Origin: Cupriavidus consociatus
GTDB taxonomy: Bacteria > Pseudomonadota > Gammaproteobacteria > Burkholderiales > Burkholderiaceae
Length of the DNA stretch: 64,000 bases
Reading direction: 5' to 3'
NCBI RefSeq assembly: GCF_017814975.1
Contig: NZ_JAGIQA010000019.1
Span: 1-64,000, forward strand
The notes under the pieces: generated by a model
What the model was told of the DNA's origin: nothing
Database searches by the model: none
What the model saw: only the letters and a program-made list of their open reading frames with translations
Translations under genes and position numbers: made by a program
Part shown: positions 58,155-64,000 of the stretch, one piece after another
Position numbering within the stretch: position 1 is the first letter of the stretch
Layout: each line of letters opens with the position of its first letter

Positions 58155-58550
58155 TTATGAACCAGCCGCCGCGGCGTCCAGGTCAAAGGCGTGCTGCAGC
58201 CAGTCCAGACGCCCCGGCTCCAGCGCCACCACGTCGAAGCGGCACGGTGGCAGCTGCGCCAGCGTCGCGAGGTAGTGAGCCGCGGCCAGCAGCACGCGGC
58301 GCTGCTTGGCCGGCGTGACGCTGGCCGCGGCGCCGCCGAAGCCGCGTCCGCTGCGCTGGCGCACCTCCACGAACACCAGTGTGCCGTCCGGCGCGCGCAT
58401 CACCAGGTCGATCTCGCCGCCTTTGCAGCGATAATTGCGGACCACGGGCTGCAGGCCCTGGCGCCGCAGGTGCGCCAGCGCCCGGTCCTCCGCGCGCAGC
58501 CCGCGCGCCTGCGCGCTGCTCGGCTGCGTGGTGGATTTGAATGATGGCAT
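58155..58550 (-). CDS. yraN: YraN family (UPF0102) nuclease-like protein
   Basis: A 131-residue UPF0102 protein with a PD-(D/E)xK-like nuclease fold: GLRAEDRALAHLRRQGL, then KGGEIDLVMRAPDGTLVFVEVRQRS (D and ExR metal residues). The biochemical role is unproven. It is divergent from rsmI with only 15 bases between starts, so the two promoters must lie within the opposing coding regions or be shared. Confidence 0.93.
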   Translation of the reverse strand: MPSFKSTTQPSSAQARGLRAEDRALAHLRRQGLQPVVRNYRCKGGEIDLVMRAPDGTLVFVEVRQRSGRGFGGAAASVTPAKQRRVLLAAAHYLATLAQLPPCRFDVVALEPGRLDWLQHAFDLDAAAAGS

Positions 58551-58565
58551 CGACGGAAGTTCTCA

Positions 58566-59474
58566 ATGAGTGACTGGATCTCGCTGGCGGCCAGCCAGTC
58601 GTACCCGGGTGGCACGCTGTATGTCGTGGCCACGCCCATCGGCAATGTCGCGGACCTGTCTCTGCGGGCGCTGCATGTGCTCGGCCTGGCCGACGCGGTA
58701 GCCTGCGAAGACACCCGCAATACCGGCCAGCTGCTGACGCGCGTGGGCCTGCAGCGGCCGCTGGTGGCCGTGCACGAGCACAACGAGCGCGAGGCCGCCG
58801 GCCGCATCGCCGCGCGGCTGGCCGCTGGCGAGCGTATCGCCTATGTCTCGGACGCCGGCACGCCGGGCATTTCGGACCCGGGCGCGAGACTGGTCGAGGC
58901 AGTGCGCGCCGCCGGCCACCCGGTGGTGCCGCTGCCCGGTCCAAGCGCGGCGGTGGCCGCGCTGTCGGTGGCGGGCGACATGCTCGATACCGGCGAAGGC
59001 CGCTTCACCTTTGTCGGCTTCCTGCCGAGCAAGCCCAAGGCGCGCGGCGAGGCCATCGCGCGGCTCGCCGCGCTGGACCATGCCTGGGTCTGCTACGAGG
59101 CGCCGCACCGCATTGCCGACACGCTGGCCGCGCTTGCCGCCGGACTGCCGGGCGAGCGCCGGCTGCTGATCGGGCGCGAATTGACCAAGCTGTTCGAGGA
59201 CATCGCGGTGGTGACGGCGGCGCAGGCACAGGCATGGCTGGCGGCCGACCCGAACCGGGCCAAGGGTGAATTCGTGCTGGTGGTGGAAGGCGCCGGCGGC
59301 GACGCGGCCGCGGATGGTGCGCCCGATGCCGAGGCGCAGCGCGTGCTCGGGCTGTTGCTGGCGGAACTGCCGGCCAAGCGCGCCGCCAAGCTGGCGGCCG
59401 CGATCACCGGCGCGAGCACCAACGCGCTCTACCAGCTGGCGCTGGCGCAACGATCCGGCGATAGCGGCGACTGA
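58566..59474 (+). CDS. rsmI: 16S rRNA (cytidine-1402-2'-O)-methyltransferase RsmI
   Basis: A 302-residue SAM-dependent methyltransferase for C1402 of 16S rRNA in the P site. Tetrapyrrole-methylase-fold motifs are present: GTLYVVATPIGNVADLSLRALHVLGLADAVACEDTRNTG, YVSDAGTPGISDPGARLVEAV, PLPGPSAAVAALSVAG and FYEAPHRI-like CYEAPHRIADTL. The C-terminus carries the family extension (LPAKRAAKLAAAITGASTNALYQLAL). Start is at ATG 58566 with GGAAGT upstream. Confidence 0.96.
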   Translation: MSDWISLAASQSYPGGTLYVVATPIGNVADLSLRALHVLGLADAVACEDTRNTGQLLTRVGLQRPLVAVHEHNEREAAGRIAARLAAGERIAYVSDAGTPGISDPGARLVEAVRAAGHPVVPLPGPSAAVAALSVAGDMLDTGEGRFTFVGFLPSKPKARGEAIARLAALDHAWVCYEAPHRIADTLAALAAGLPGERRLLIGRELTKLFEDIAVVTAAQAQAWLAADPNRAKGEFVLVVEGAGGDAAADGAPDAEAQRVLGLLLAELPAKRAAKLAAAITGASTNALYQLALAQRSGDSGD

Positions 59475-59589
59475 AATTGCTGCTGAGGCGCCCCCTGGGG
59501 CCGCCCGGGCGACGACGCCGACGGGCCGGTGCGGGGAAAGTAACGGAGAGGTGTCAGCGCGCGGTGGCATGCATCGGGCGCTGCCGGTC

Positions 59590-60354
59590 TCAGCGGCGCT
59601 TGCGCTTGACCGTCTTGCCGCTGGCCTTGGTTGCCCTGCGCGCCTTGGCGGGCGCCAGCGAGTTGGCGAGTTCGGGCACTGAGACGTCGTCGTCACCACT
59701 GCCATCGCCGGCCTCGGTGCCGCCGGCATCGAACTGCGGGCCCAGCGCCGCGACTTCGGTGCGCGTCAGCCGGCGGATCTCGACGTTGACGGCGCCACGC
59801 TCGACGAAGCCGAGCCTGCGCGCGGCGCCGTAGGACACGTCCAGCACGCGGTTGCCGTGGTACGGACCGCGATCGTTGATGCGCAGCACAGCGACCTTGT
59901 TGTTGCGCAGGTTGCGCACCAGCACCCAGCTGTCGAGCGGCAGCGACGGGTGTGCGGCGGTCATGGCGCGCATGTCGAAGCGCTCGCCATTGGCAGTCTT
60001 GCGGCCATGGAAGCCCTTGCCGTACCACGAAGCGACTCCGCGCTGCTCGAACGTGCCGATGTCCGCTCGCAAGCCGTCAAGCGAGCTGCCACTGCGGGCA
60101 TCGTCCGGTTCATAGCCGAACAGGTTCCAGCTGCCGCCTTCCGACGATGCGCGGGTGCTCTTGTCCGCGTCGTTGCGGGACTTGCCTGCGTTCTTCGCAC
60201 CACGCGTCGGCACTCCGTTCGACGTATCGGCGACGTCCGCATTGTCGCCCCCTGGGGGCGTGGCACAAGCGGCCAGCACCAGGGCACATGCAGTGCATGT
60301 CCCGAGCTTGGCCAGCCGTTGCCAGCGCTTGGTGAGGGCGGTCAAATTAAGCAT
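59590..60354 (-). CDS. rlpA: Septal ring lytic transglycosylase family lipoprotein RlpA
   Basis: A 254-residue lipoprotein with lipobox ALVLAACAT near residue 24. The double-psi beta-barrel follows: GVASWYGKGFHGRKTANGERFDMRAMTAAHPSLPLDSWVLVRNLRNNKVAVLRINDRGPYHGNRVLDVSYGAARRLGF (about residues 108-185), with His and Asp active-site residues. The C-terminus is basic and Ala-rich and lacks a SPOR domain. The ATG at 60354 is used; a GTG at 60375 is upstream. It cleaves naked glycan strands at division. Confidence 0.85.
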   Translation of the reverse strand: MLNLTALTKRWQRLAKLGTCTACALVLAACATPPGGDNADVADTSNGVPTRGAKNAGKSRNDADKSTRASSEGGSWNLFGYEPDDARSGSSLDGLRADIGTFEQRGVASWYGKGFHGRKTANGERFDMRAMTAAHPSLPLDSWVLVRNLRNNKVAVLRINDRGPYHGNRVLDVSYGAARRLGFVERGAVNVEIRRLTRTEVAALGPQFDAGGTEAGDGSGDDDVSVPELANSLAPAKARRATKASGKTVKRKRR

Positions 60355-60502
60355 GGGCGCGAGTCTAGCATTCACTATTGCTGACTATCTCTTTCATTTT
60401 GTTACGAAATCTGTTCGATCTCGCACGAACGAGGGCGATCTCGCCCGCGATCGCCGGTGTGACAAGGGATTGCGGGTAATCTGGCAATTTTGTAACAGAG
60501 AG

Positions 60503-60508
60503 TACAAT
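60503..60508 (+). promoter_or_regulatory. Candidate -10 box of the MBL-fold gene
   Basis: TACAAT at 60503-60508, without a good -35. The start would be near 60515, about 135 bases before the ATG, so the hairpin at 60541-60584 would be in the leader. Confidence 0.35.
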
Positions 60509-60540
60509 TGATCACATATGGATATGCGCCGCAACAATTT

Positions 60541-60584
60541 ACCGCCCGGCGCTACAATGCAAAGCATGAATGCCGGGCGGTTTT
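60541..60584 (+). promoter_or_regulatory. Leader hairpin with T-run, attenuator-like
   Basis: The 10-bp arms ACCGCCCGGC (60541-60550) and GCCGGGCGGT (60572-60581) enclose an inner hairpin (ATGC, AAA, GCAT) and are followed by TTTT (60581-60584). It sits between a -10-like box and the MBL-fold gene, so it is either an attenuator or the end of a short upstream RNA. Confidence 0.5.
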
Positions 60585-60649
60585 CCGACGCTGTCCCGGT
60601 GTGTACGGCGGCTGTTTAAAGCGCCGTATCGATCACAAATACCCACCCG

Positions 60650-61300
60650 ATGAAAGTCCTCCTTATCCCGGTCACCCCTTTCCAGCAGAACTGTTCGCTG
60701 CTGATCGACGAAAGCACCGGCACAGCCGCCGTCTGCGACCCGGGCGGCGACCTCGAACGCATCCGCGAAGCGCTCCGGGAGCAAGGGGTCACGCTGCAGA
60801 AGATCTTCCTGACGCACGGCCATGTGGACCACTGCGCCGGCGCCGCGGCGCTGGCGCGCGAATTCGGCATTCCCATCGAAGGGCCGCAGCAGGATGAACG
60901 CTTCTGGATCGAGCAACTGCCCGAACAGACGCGGCGCTTCGGCTTCGGCCATGCCGAGAGCTTCGAGCCTGACCGTTGGCTTGAAAATGGCGACACCGTG
61001 CAGTTCGGCAATGAGACGCTGGAGGTCTACCATTGCCCGGGCCACACGCCGGGCCACGTGGTGTTCTTCTCGCGCGCCAGCAAGCTCGCGGTGGTGGGCG
61101 ACGTGCTGTTCGCCGGCTCGATCGGCCGTACCGATTTCCCGCGCGGCAACCATGCCGACCTGATCCGCTCGATCCGCACGCGGCTGTGGCCGCTGGGCGA
61201 GGACGTAACCTTCATTCCCGGCCACGGTCCGGTTTCGACCTTCGGCGAGGAGCGCCGCAACAATCCCTTCGTGGCCGACCACCTGATCGACGTGGGCTGA
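60650..61300 (+). CDS. MBL-fold metallo-hydrolase, YcbL/glyoxalase II-like
   Basis: A 216-residue metallo-beta-lactamase-fold hydrolase. The metal-binding signature is THGHVDHCAGAAALA (HxHxDH, near residues 58-63), then YHCPGHTPGHVVFFS, VGDVLFAGSIGRTDF and FIPGHGPVSTFGEER. The closest functional group is type II glyoxalase-like YcbL, a thiolester hydrolase. It is 4 bases from the exonuclease-like gene and probably cotranscribed with it. Confidence 0.9.
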   Translation: MKVLLIPVTPFQQNCSLLIDESTGTAAVCDPGGDLERIREALREQGVTLQKIFLTHGHVDHCAGAAALAREFGIPIEGPQQDERFWIEQLPEQTRRFGFGHAESFEPDRWLENGDTVQFGNETLEVYHCPGHTPGHVVFFSRASKLAVVGDVLFAGSIGRTDFPRGNHADLIRSIRTRLWPLGEDVTFIPGHGPVSTFGEERRNNPFVADHLIDVG

Positions 61301-61304
61301 CGCC

Positions 61305-61961
61305 ATGGCCAAGCGACAGCTGCCTGACACCCGGCCGGAAATCTACGTCAGCACCGACGTCGAGGCCGACGGCCCGATTCCGGGTCCGCATTCGATGCTG
61401 TCGTTCGCATCCGCGGCCATGCTGGCGGACAAGACTGTAGTCAGCACGTTTTCGGCGAACCTGGAGACGCTCCCCGGCGCGGCCGGTCACCCCGTGCAGA
61501 TGCAGTGGTGGCAAACCCAGCCCGAGGCCTGGAGTGCCTGCCGGCGCGACCTGCAGCGCCCGGAGGACGCGATGGTGCGCTACGTGGAGTGGGTCGAGCG
61601 CCTGCCGGGCAAGCCGGTCTTCGTGGCGTTCCCGGCCGGCTTCGATTTCACGTGGATGTTCTGGTACATGATGCGCTTTGCCGGCCGCTCGCCGTTCGGC
61701 TGGGCCGCGCTGGACATCAAGACGCTGGGCTTTGCGCTGACGGGGCGGCCTTACCGCAAGACCGTGAAAGCGGCGTTCCCGGGGGAATGGATGGATCCGC
61801 TGCCTCACACCCATGTGGCACTTGACGATGCACTGGAACAGGGCGCGCTGTTCTGTAACATGCTTGCGACGCTGCGAGAACGGGAAGCGGCGCTGGCAGG
61901 CCCGGCGCCGGCCGAGGGCCTTGGCGCAAGCGAGCCCTCACAACCTCATCCGGAGTCCTGA
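61305..61961 (+). CDS. DEDD-family 3'-5' exonuclease-like protein
   Basis: A 218-residue protein with an RNase H/DnaQ-like fold. The acidic motifs are YVSTDVEADGP (ExoI-like Asp-Glu), FVAFPAGFDFTWM (ExoII-like Asp) and PHTHVALDDALEQG (ExoIII, with Asp-Asp). Substrate, DNA or RNA, is unknown. Start at ATG 61305 directly after the MBL-fold gene. The C-terminal 25 residues are Pro/Ala-rich and probably disordered. Confidence 0.82.
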   Translation: MAKRQLPDTRPEIYVSTDVEADGPIPGPHSMLSFASAAMLADKTVVSTFSANLETLPGAAGHPVQMQWWQTQPEAWSACRRDLQRPEDAMVRYVEWVERLPGKPVFVAFPAGFDFTWMFWYMMRFAGRSPFGWAALDIKTLGFALTGRPYRKTVKAAFPGEWMDPLPHTHVALDDALEQGALFCNMLATLREREAALAGPAPAEGLGASEPSQPHPES

Positions 61962-62169
61962 TCCACTGCTGCGGCGCAGCGTGAGCCGCGGCACGCCCCT
62001 TGCAGGCCGCATGCTCGCATCCGGCGCCAGCCCGCCTATAGTAGAAGTGGATGTGGCGCACCGGGCGAAACGAGCCAACTGACTATTCGGCGCACTTGCG
62101 CAAACCCGCCATCATCCGCCTGACCGATGTGCCCGGAGCCGCGCGGCGCCTGCCGAGGAGGTGTCGATC

Positions 62170-62403
62170 ATGCGTTTTCCTACCGACCTGCACTTGAGGG
62201 ACCTGGCCGGCCGGATTCACTGGCCGCATGGGTCGCACGCGAAGGGCGCGACGCCCATCACCCATCACCACACCTCGGATGAAGACGCCGAAGTTGCCAA
62301 GGCCACCCTGTACGTCAGTACGGTGACGCTGGTGGTACTGCTGGTCGTGCTCGCGGCCATTGCTTTCGGTCAGGAGGCCATGCACTGGCTGGGTGTTCAT
62401 TAG
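62170..62403 (+). CDS. Small membrane protein of unknown function
   Basis: A 77-residue protein with one C-terminal membrane helix (LYVSTVTLVVLLVVLAAIAFG, about residues 47-67) and a His-rich N-terminal half (HWPHGSHAKGATPITHHH). GAGGAGG precedes the ATG; a GTG at 62161 is an alternative start. No family is recognised. It ends before a strong terminator. Confidence 0.65.
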   Translation: MRFPTDLHLRDLAGRIHWPHGSHAKGATPITHHHTSDEDAEVAKATLYVSTVTLVVLLVVLAAIAFGQEAMHWLGVH

Positions 62404-62438
62404 ACGACCCGCCTGAAGCTGTTTGTCTCGCAGACCGG

Positions 62439-62469
62439 CCGGCCCCCACAGTTCGTGGGGGCCGGTTTT
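62439..62469 (+). terminator. Intrinsic terminator after the small membrane protein
   Basis: An 11-bp perfect stem (62439-62449 with 62455-62465), 5-base loop and TTTT. It lies between the small gene and the convergent ArsC-family gene. Confidence 0.85.
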
Positions 62470-62484
62470 ATTCCGGTGTCCGAT

Positions 62485-62844
62485 TCAGGCCAGCAGCGGC
62501 ACCACGTTCTCGGGCGGACGGCCGATGGCGGCGCGGCGGTTTCGAACGACCACGGGGCGCTGCAGCAGGATCGGATTATCGGCCACGGCGGCCAGCAGTT
62601 CGGCATCGGTCAGGCCCGGATCGGCCAGGCCCAGTTCCGCGTACGGCGCCTCGTTGTCGCGGATCATCTCGCGCACCGGCACGCCCAGCATCGTGTTGAG
62701 CTGGCGCAGCGTCGCCACGGACGGCGGGTTCTTCAGGTACTCGACGATTTCCACCGGCTCGCCCAGGCGCCCGGCGGCTTCCTCGACCATGGCAAGCGTC
62801 TCGCGCGACTTGGAGCAGCGGGGGTTGTGGTAGATCGTGATCAT
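62485..62844 (-). CDS. ArsC family (glutaredoxin-type) reductase
   Basis: A 119-residue ArsC-family protein with the catalytic Cys in HNPRCSKSRETLAMVEEAA and the family C-terminus ILLQRPVVVRNRRAAIGRPPENVVPLL. Members reduce arsenate or act as Spx-like proteins; no arsenic genes are adjacent, so the substrate is open. AAAGGA lies before the ATG at 62844. Confidence 0.9.
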   Translation of the reverse strand: MITIYHNPRCSKSRETLAMVEEAAGRLGEPVEIVEYLKNPPSVATLRQLNTMLGVPVREMIRDNEAPYAELGLADPGLTDAELLAAVADNPILLQRPVVVRNRRAAIGRPPENVVPLLA

Positions 62845-63024
62845 GGCAGGTGGTCCTTTCTTGTTGATGTCGCCCCACCCTGGGGCGGTGGCACTAATCC
62901 GGTGCAAATCCAACGGCACTATATACAACACATCGGGCGGCGCGCAGGTACAAGGGAGCAAGTGTCGGGCACGCATCCTGCGTTGCCGCAAGTCCATGCA
63001 TCCGGCCACTGGCCCGCGCTCCCG

Positions 63025-63600
63025 ATGACTTCCGCCACCGCATCCCTCCGACCTGTCGCCGCGCGCAAGCCGTTCACGCTGCGCGACGCCACCACCTCTG
63101 ACGTCCCGGCCATCCACGCCATCTATGCGCACCATGTCCTGCACGGCCGCGCTTCCTTCGAGGAAGTGCCGCCGACCGTTGACGACATGCAGCTGCGCTT
63201 CGCCGAGGTGCGCCGCAAGCACCTGCCCTACCTGGTCGCCGAGCGCGATGGCGCGGTGCTGGGCTACGCCTATGCGTCGGCCTACCGCACCCGCAGCGCC
63301 TACCGCTTCGCCATCGAGGACTCGATCTATATCGACCACCGCTGCGTTGGCGAGGGCCTGGGACAGGCGCTGCTCGCCGGGCTGGTGGCGCGGTGCGAAA
63401 CCGGCCTGTGGCGCCAGATGGTCGCGGTGATCGCCTGTACCGCCAGCGGTGAAGGCGCCGGCTCGCTGGCGGTGCATGAGCGGCTGGGCTTTCGCACCGT
63501 GGGACGGCTGGAAGCGGTCGGCTTCAAGCATGGGCAGTGGATCGATACGGTATTGATGCAGCGGATGCTGGGGGCCGGGGCGGATACGCTGCCGGAGTAG
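63025..63600 (+). CDS. GNAT acetyltransferase, Pat/Bar-like
   Basis: A 191-residue GNAT enzyme of the phosphinothricin acetyltransferase type. It has RDATTSDVPAIHAIYAHHVLHGRASFEEVPPT, YLVAERDGAVLGYAYASAYRTRSAYRFAIEDSIYI, and the acetyl-CoA motif VGEGLGQALLAGLVAR. The C-terminal SLAVHERLGFRTVGRLEAVGFKHGQWIDTVLMQ is diagnostic. The natural substrate may be another amine. It ends before the bidirectional terminator. Confidence 0.9.
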   Translation: MTSATASLRPVAARKPFTLRDATTSDVPAIHAIYAHHVLHGRASFEEVPPTVDDMQLRFAEVRRKHLPYLVAERDGAVLGYAYASAYRTRSAYRFAIEDSIYIDHRCVGEGLGQALLAGLVARCETGLWRQMVAVIACTASGEGAGSLAVHERLGFRTVGRLEAVGFKHGQWIDTVLMQRMLGAGADTLPE

Positions 63601-63640
63601 GCGGCAGCCGCCGCCGCGATTCCATCCCTTTCGCTTATAA

Positions 63641-63670
63641 AAAAAGCCACGGCCAAAGCCGTGGCTTTTT
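63641..63670. terminator. Bidirectional intrinsic terminator
   Basis: A 13-bp perfect stem (63641-63653 with 63658-63670), loop CAAA. The A-run on the 5' arm and T-run on the 3' arm allow termination in both directions, for the Pat/Bar-like gene and the M20 peptidase gene. Confidence 0.85.
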
Positions 63671-63710
63671 CTGTCGCCGATCCGTCACCGGCGCAGAGAT
63701 TCCTGTCCGC

Positions 63711-64000
63711 TTACTTCATCAGGTCCGACAAGGCCAGCGCCACCACCTTGGTCGCACGGTTCAGGTCGTTCAGGCGCAGGTTCTCGTCCGAGTTATGGCC
63801 GCGCGCTTCCATCAGCGTGCGCGGGCCGGCACCGTACAGCACGGTCGGGATGCCGCGCTTGGTGTAGTGGCGGGCGTCGGTGTAGAGCGGCACGCCCTGC
63901 ACCGGGATTTCCACGCCGAACACCGACTCGGCACGGCTCTTCAGCGCGCCGATCAGCTTTTCCACGCCCGGCAGTTCGGACAGCGGCTCGGCCAGGATGA
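63711..64000 (-). CDS. M20 family metallopeptidase, C-terminal part (cut by window edge)
   Basis: Only the last 95 or so codons are present; the gene continues past 64000. YTDARHYTKRGIPTVLYGAGPRTLMEARGHNSDENLRLNDLNRATKVVALALSDLM matches the C-terminal catalytic region of M20/M28-type amidohydrolases (ArgE, DapE, carboxypeptidase G2), with the metal-ligand His in ARGHNSDENL. The exact substrate needs the missing N-terminal two-thirds. It is convergent with the Pat/Bar-like gene. Confidence 0.8.
   Translation of the reverse strand, partial: ILAEPLSELPGVEKLIGALKSRAESVFGVEIPVQGVPLYTDARHYTKRGIPTVLYGAGPRTLMEARGHNSDENLRLNDLNRATKVVALALSDLMK

Overview
The window is GC-rich chromosomal DNA of a beta-proteobacterium of the Burkholderiales. 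Its gene content and style fit Cupriavidus/Ralstonia best: a paaABCDE cluster with a TetR-type PaaR, a gspC gene divergent from gspGHIJKLMNDEF, a fused indolepyruvate:ferredoxin oxidoreductase, and a soxCD-YZ-AXB operon with fccAB. The genus is inferred from layout and protein style, not from a database search. No rRNA, CRISPR array, transposase, integrase or plasmid-type gene was seen. It reads as stable core chromosome with a few accessory insertions.

Layout. 0.3-3.3 kb: a DUF488 gene, a SpmA/SpmB-like membrane protein, a probable short non-coding RNA with its own promoter and terminator, a DUF1488 gene and a universal stress protein. 3.4-9.1 kb: phenylacetyl-CoA epoxidase paaABCDE behind a promoter whose -35 region overlaps a perfect palindrome, then a DUF1835 gene and the TetR regulator paaR. 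9.1-14.1 kb: a KefB/KefC-type antiporter with its quinone-reductase-like partner, a GNAT enzyme, an AsnC/Lrp regulator and a four-EF-hand exported protein. 14.3-28.6 kb: type II secretion (gspC on the minus strand; gspG to gspF on the plus strand), interrupted by the NO-detoxification pair hmp-nsrR with two NsrR-type operators.

28.7-41.4 kb: a NYN/OST-HTH RNA-binding-type protein, the fused indolepyruvate:ferredoxin oxidoreductase, an HD-domain protein, GFA and VOC proteins, two MFS transporters, a DODA-type dioxygenase, an outer-membrane beta-barrel and small hypotheticals. 41.4-44.7 kb: DNA-3-methyladenine glycosylase I, an unusual motif-rich convergent intergenic region, a CDF metal exporter, a small coiled-coil protein, a two-EF-hand protein and tRNA-Ala(CGC). 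44.8-56.4 kb: the sulfur-oxidation operon, transcribed leftward (soxR-like arsR, soxC, soxD, cytochrome c551, soxY, soxZ, dsrE-like, soxA, soxX, soxW-like, soxB), with fccA/fccB and an EamA exporter upstream. 56.6-59.5 kb: dolP, a gmhA/diaA-type SIS gene and yraN, divergent from rsmI, the conserved envelope/replication block. 59.6-64 kb: rlpA, an MBL-fold hydrolase, a DEDD exonuclease-like protein, a small membrane protein, an ArsC-family reductase, a Pat/Bar-type acetyltransferase and the C-terminal end of an M20 peptidase cut by the window edge.

Together the genes describe a metabolically versatile soil-type bacterium: aerobic phenylacetate degradation, possibly fed by arylpyruvate oxidation; periplasmic thiosulfate and sulfide oxidation; NO defence; and protein export through a type II secretion system. 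The most notable non-coding signals are the short RNA at about 2.14 kb, the CGTATACG cluster at 42.2-42.6 kb, the paired NsrR sites, the PaaR-type palindrome, a 24-bp palindrome before a small gene, and an attenuator-like hairpin before the MBL gene.
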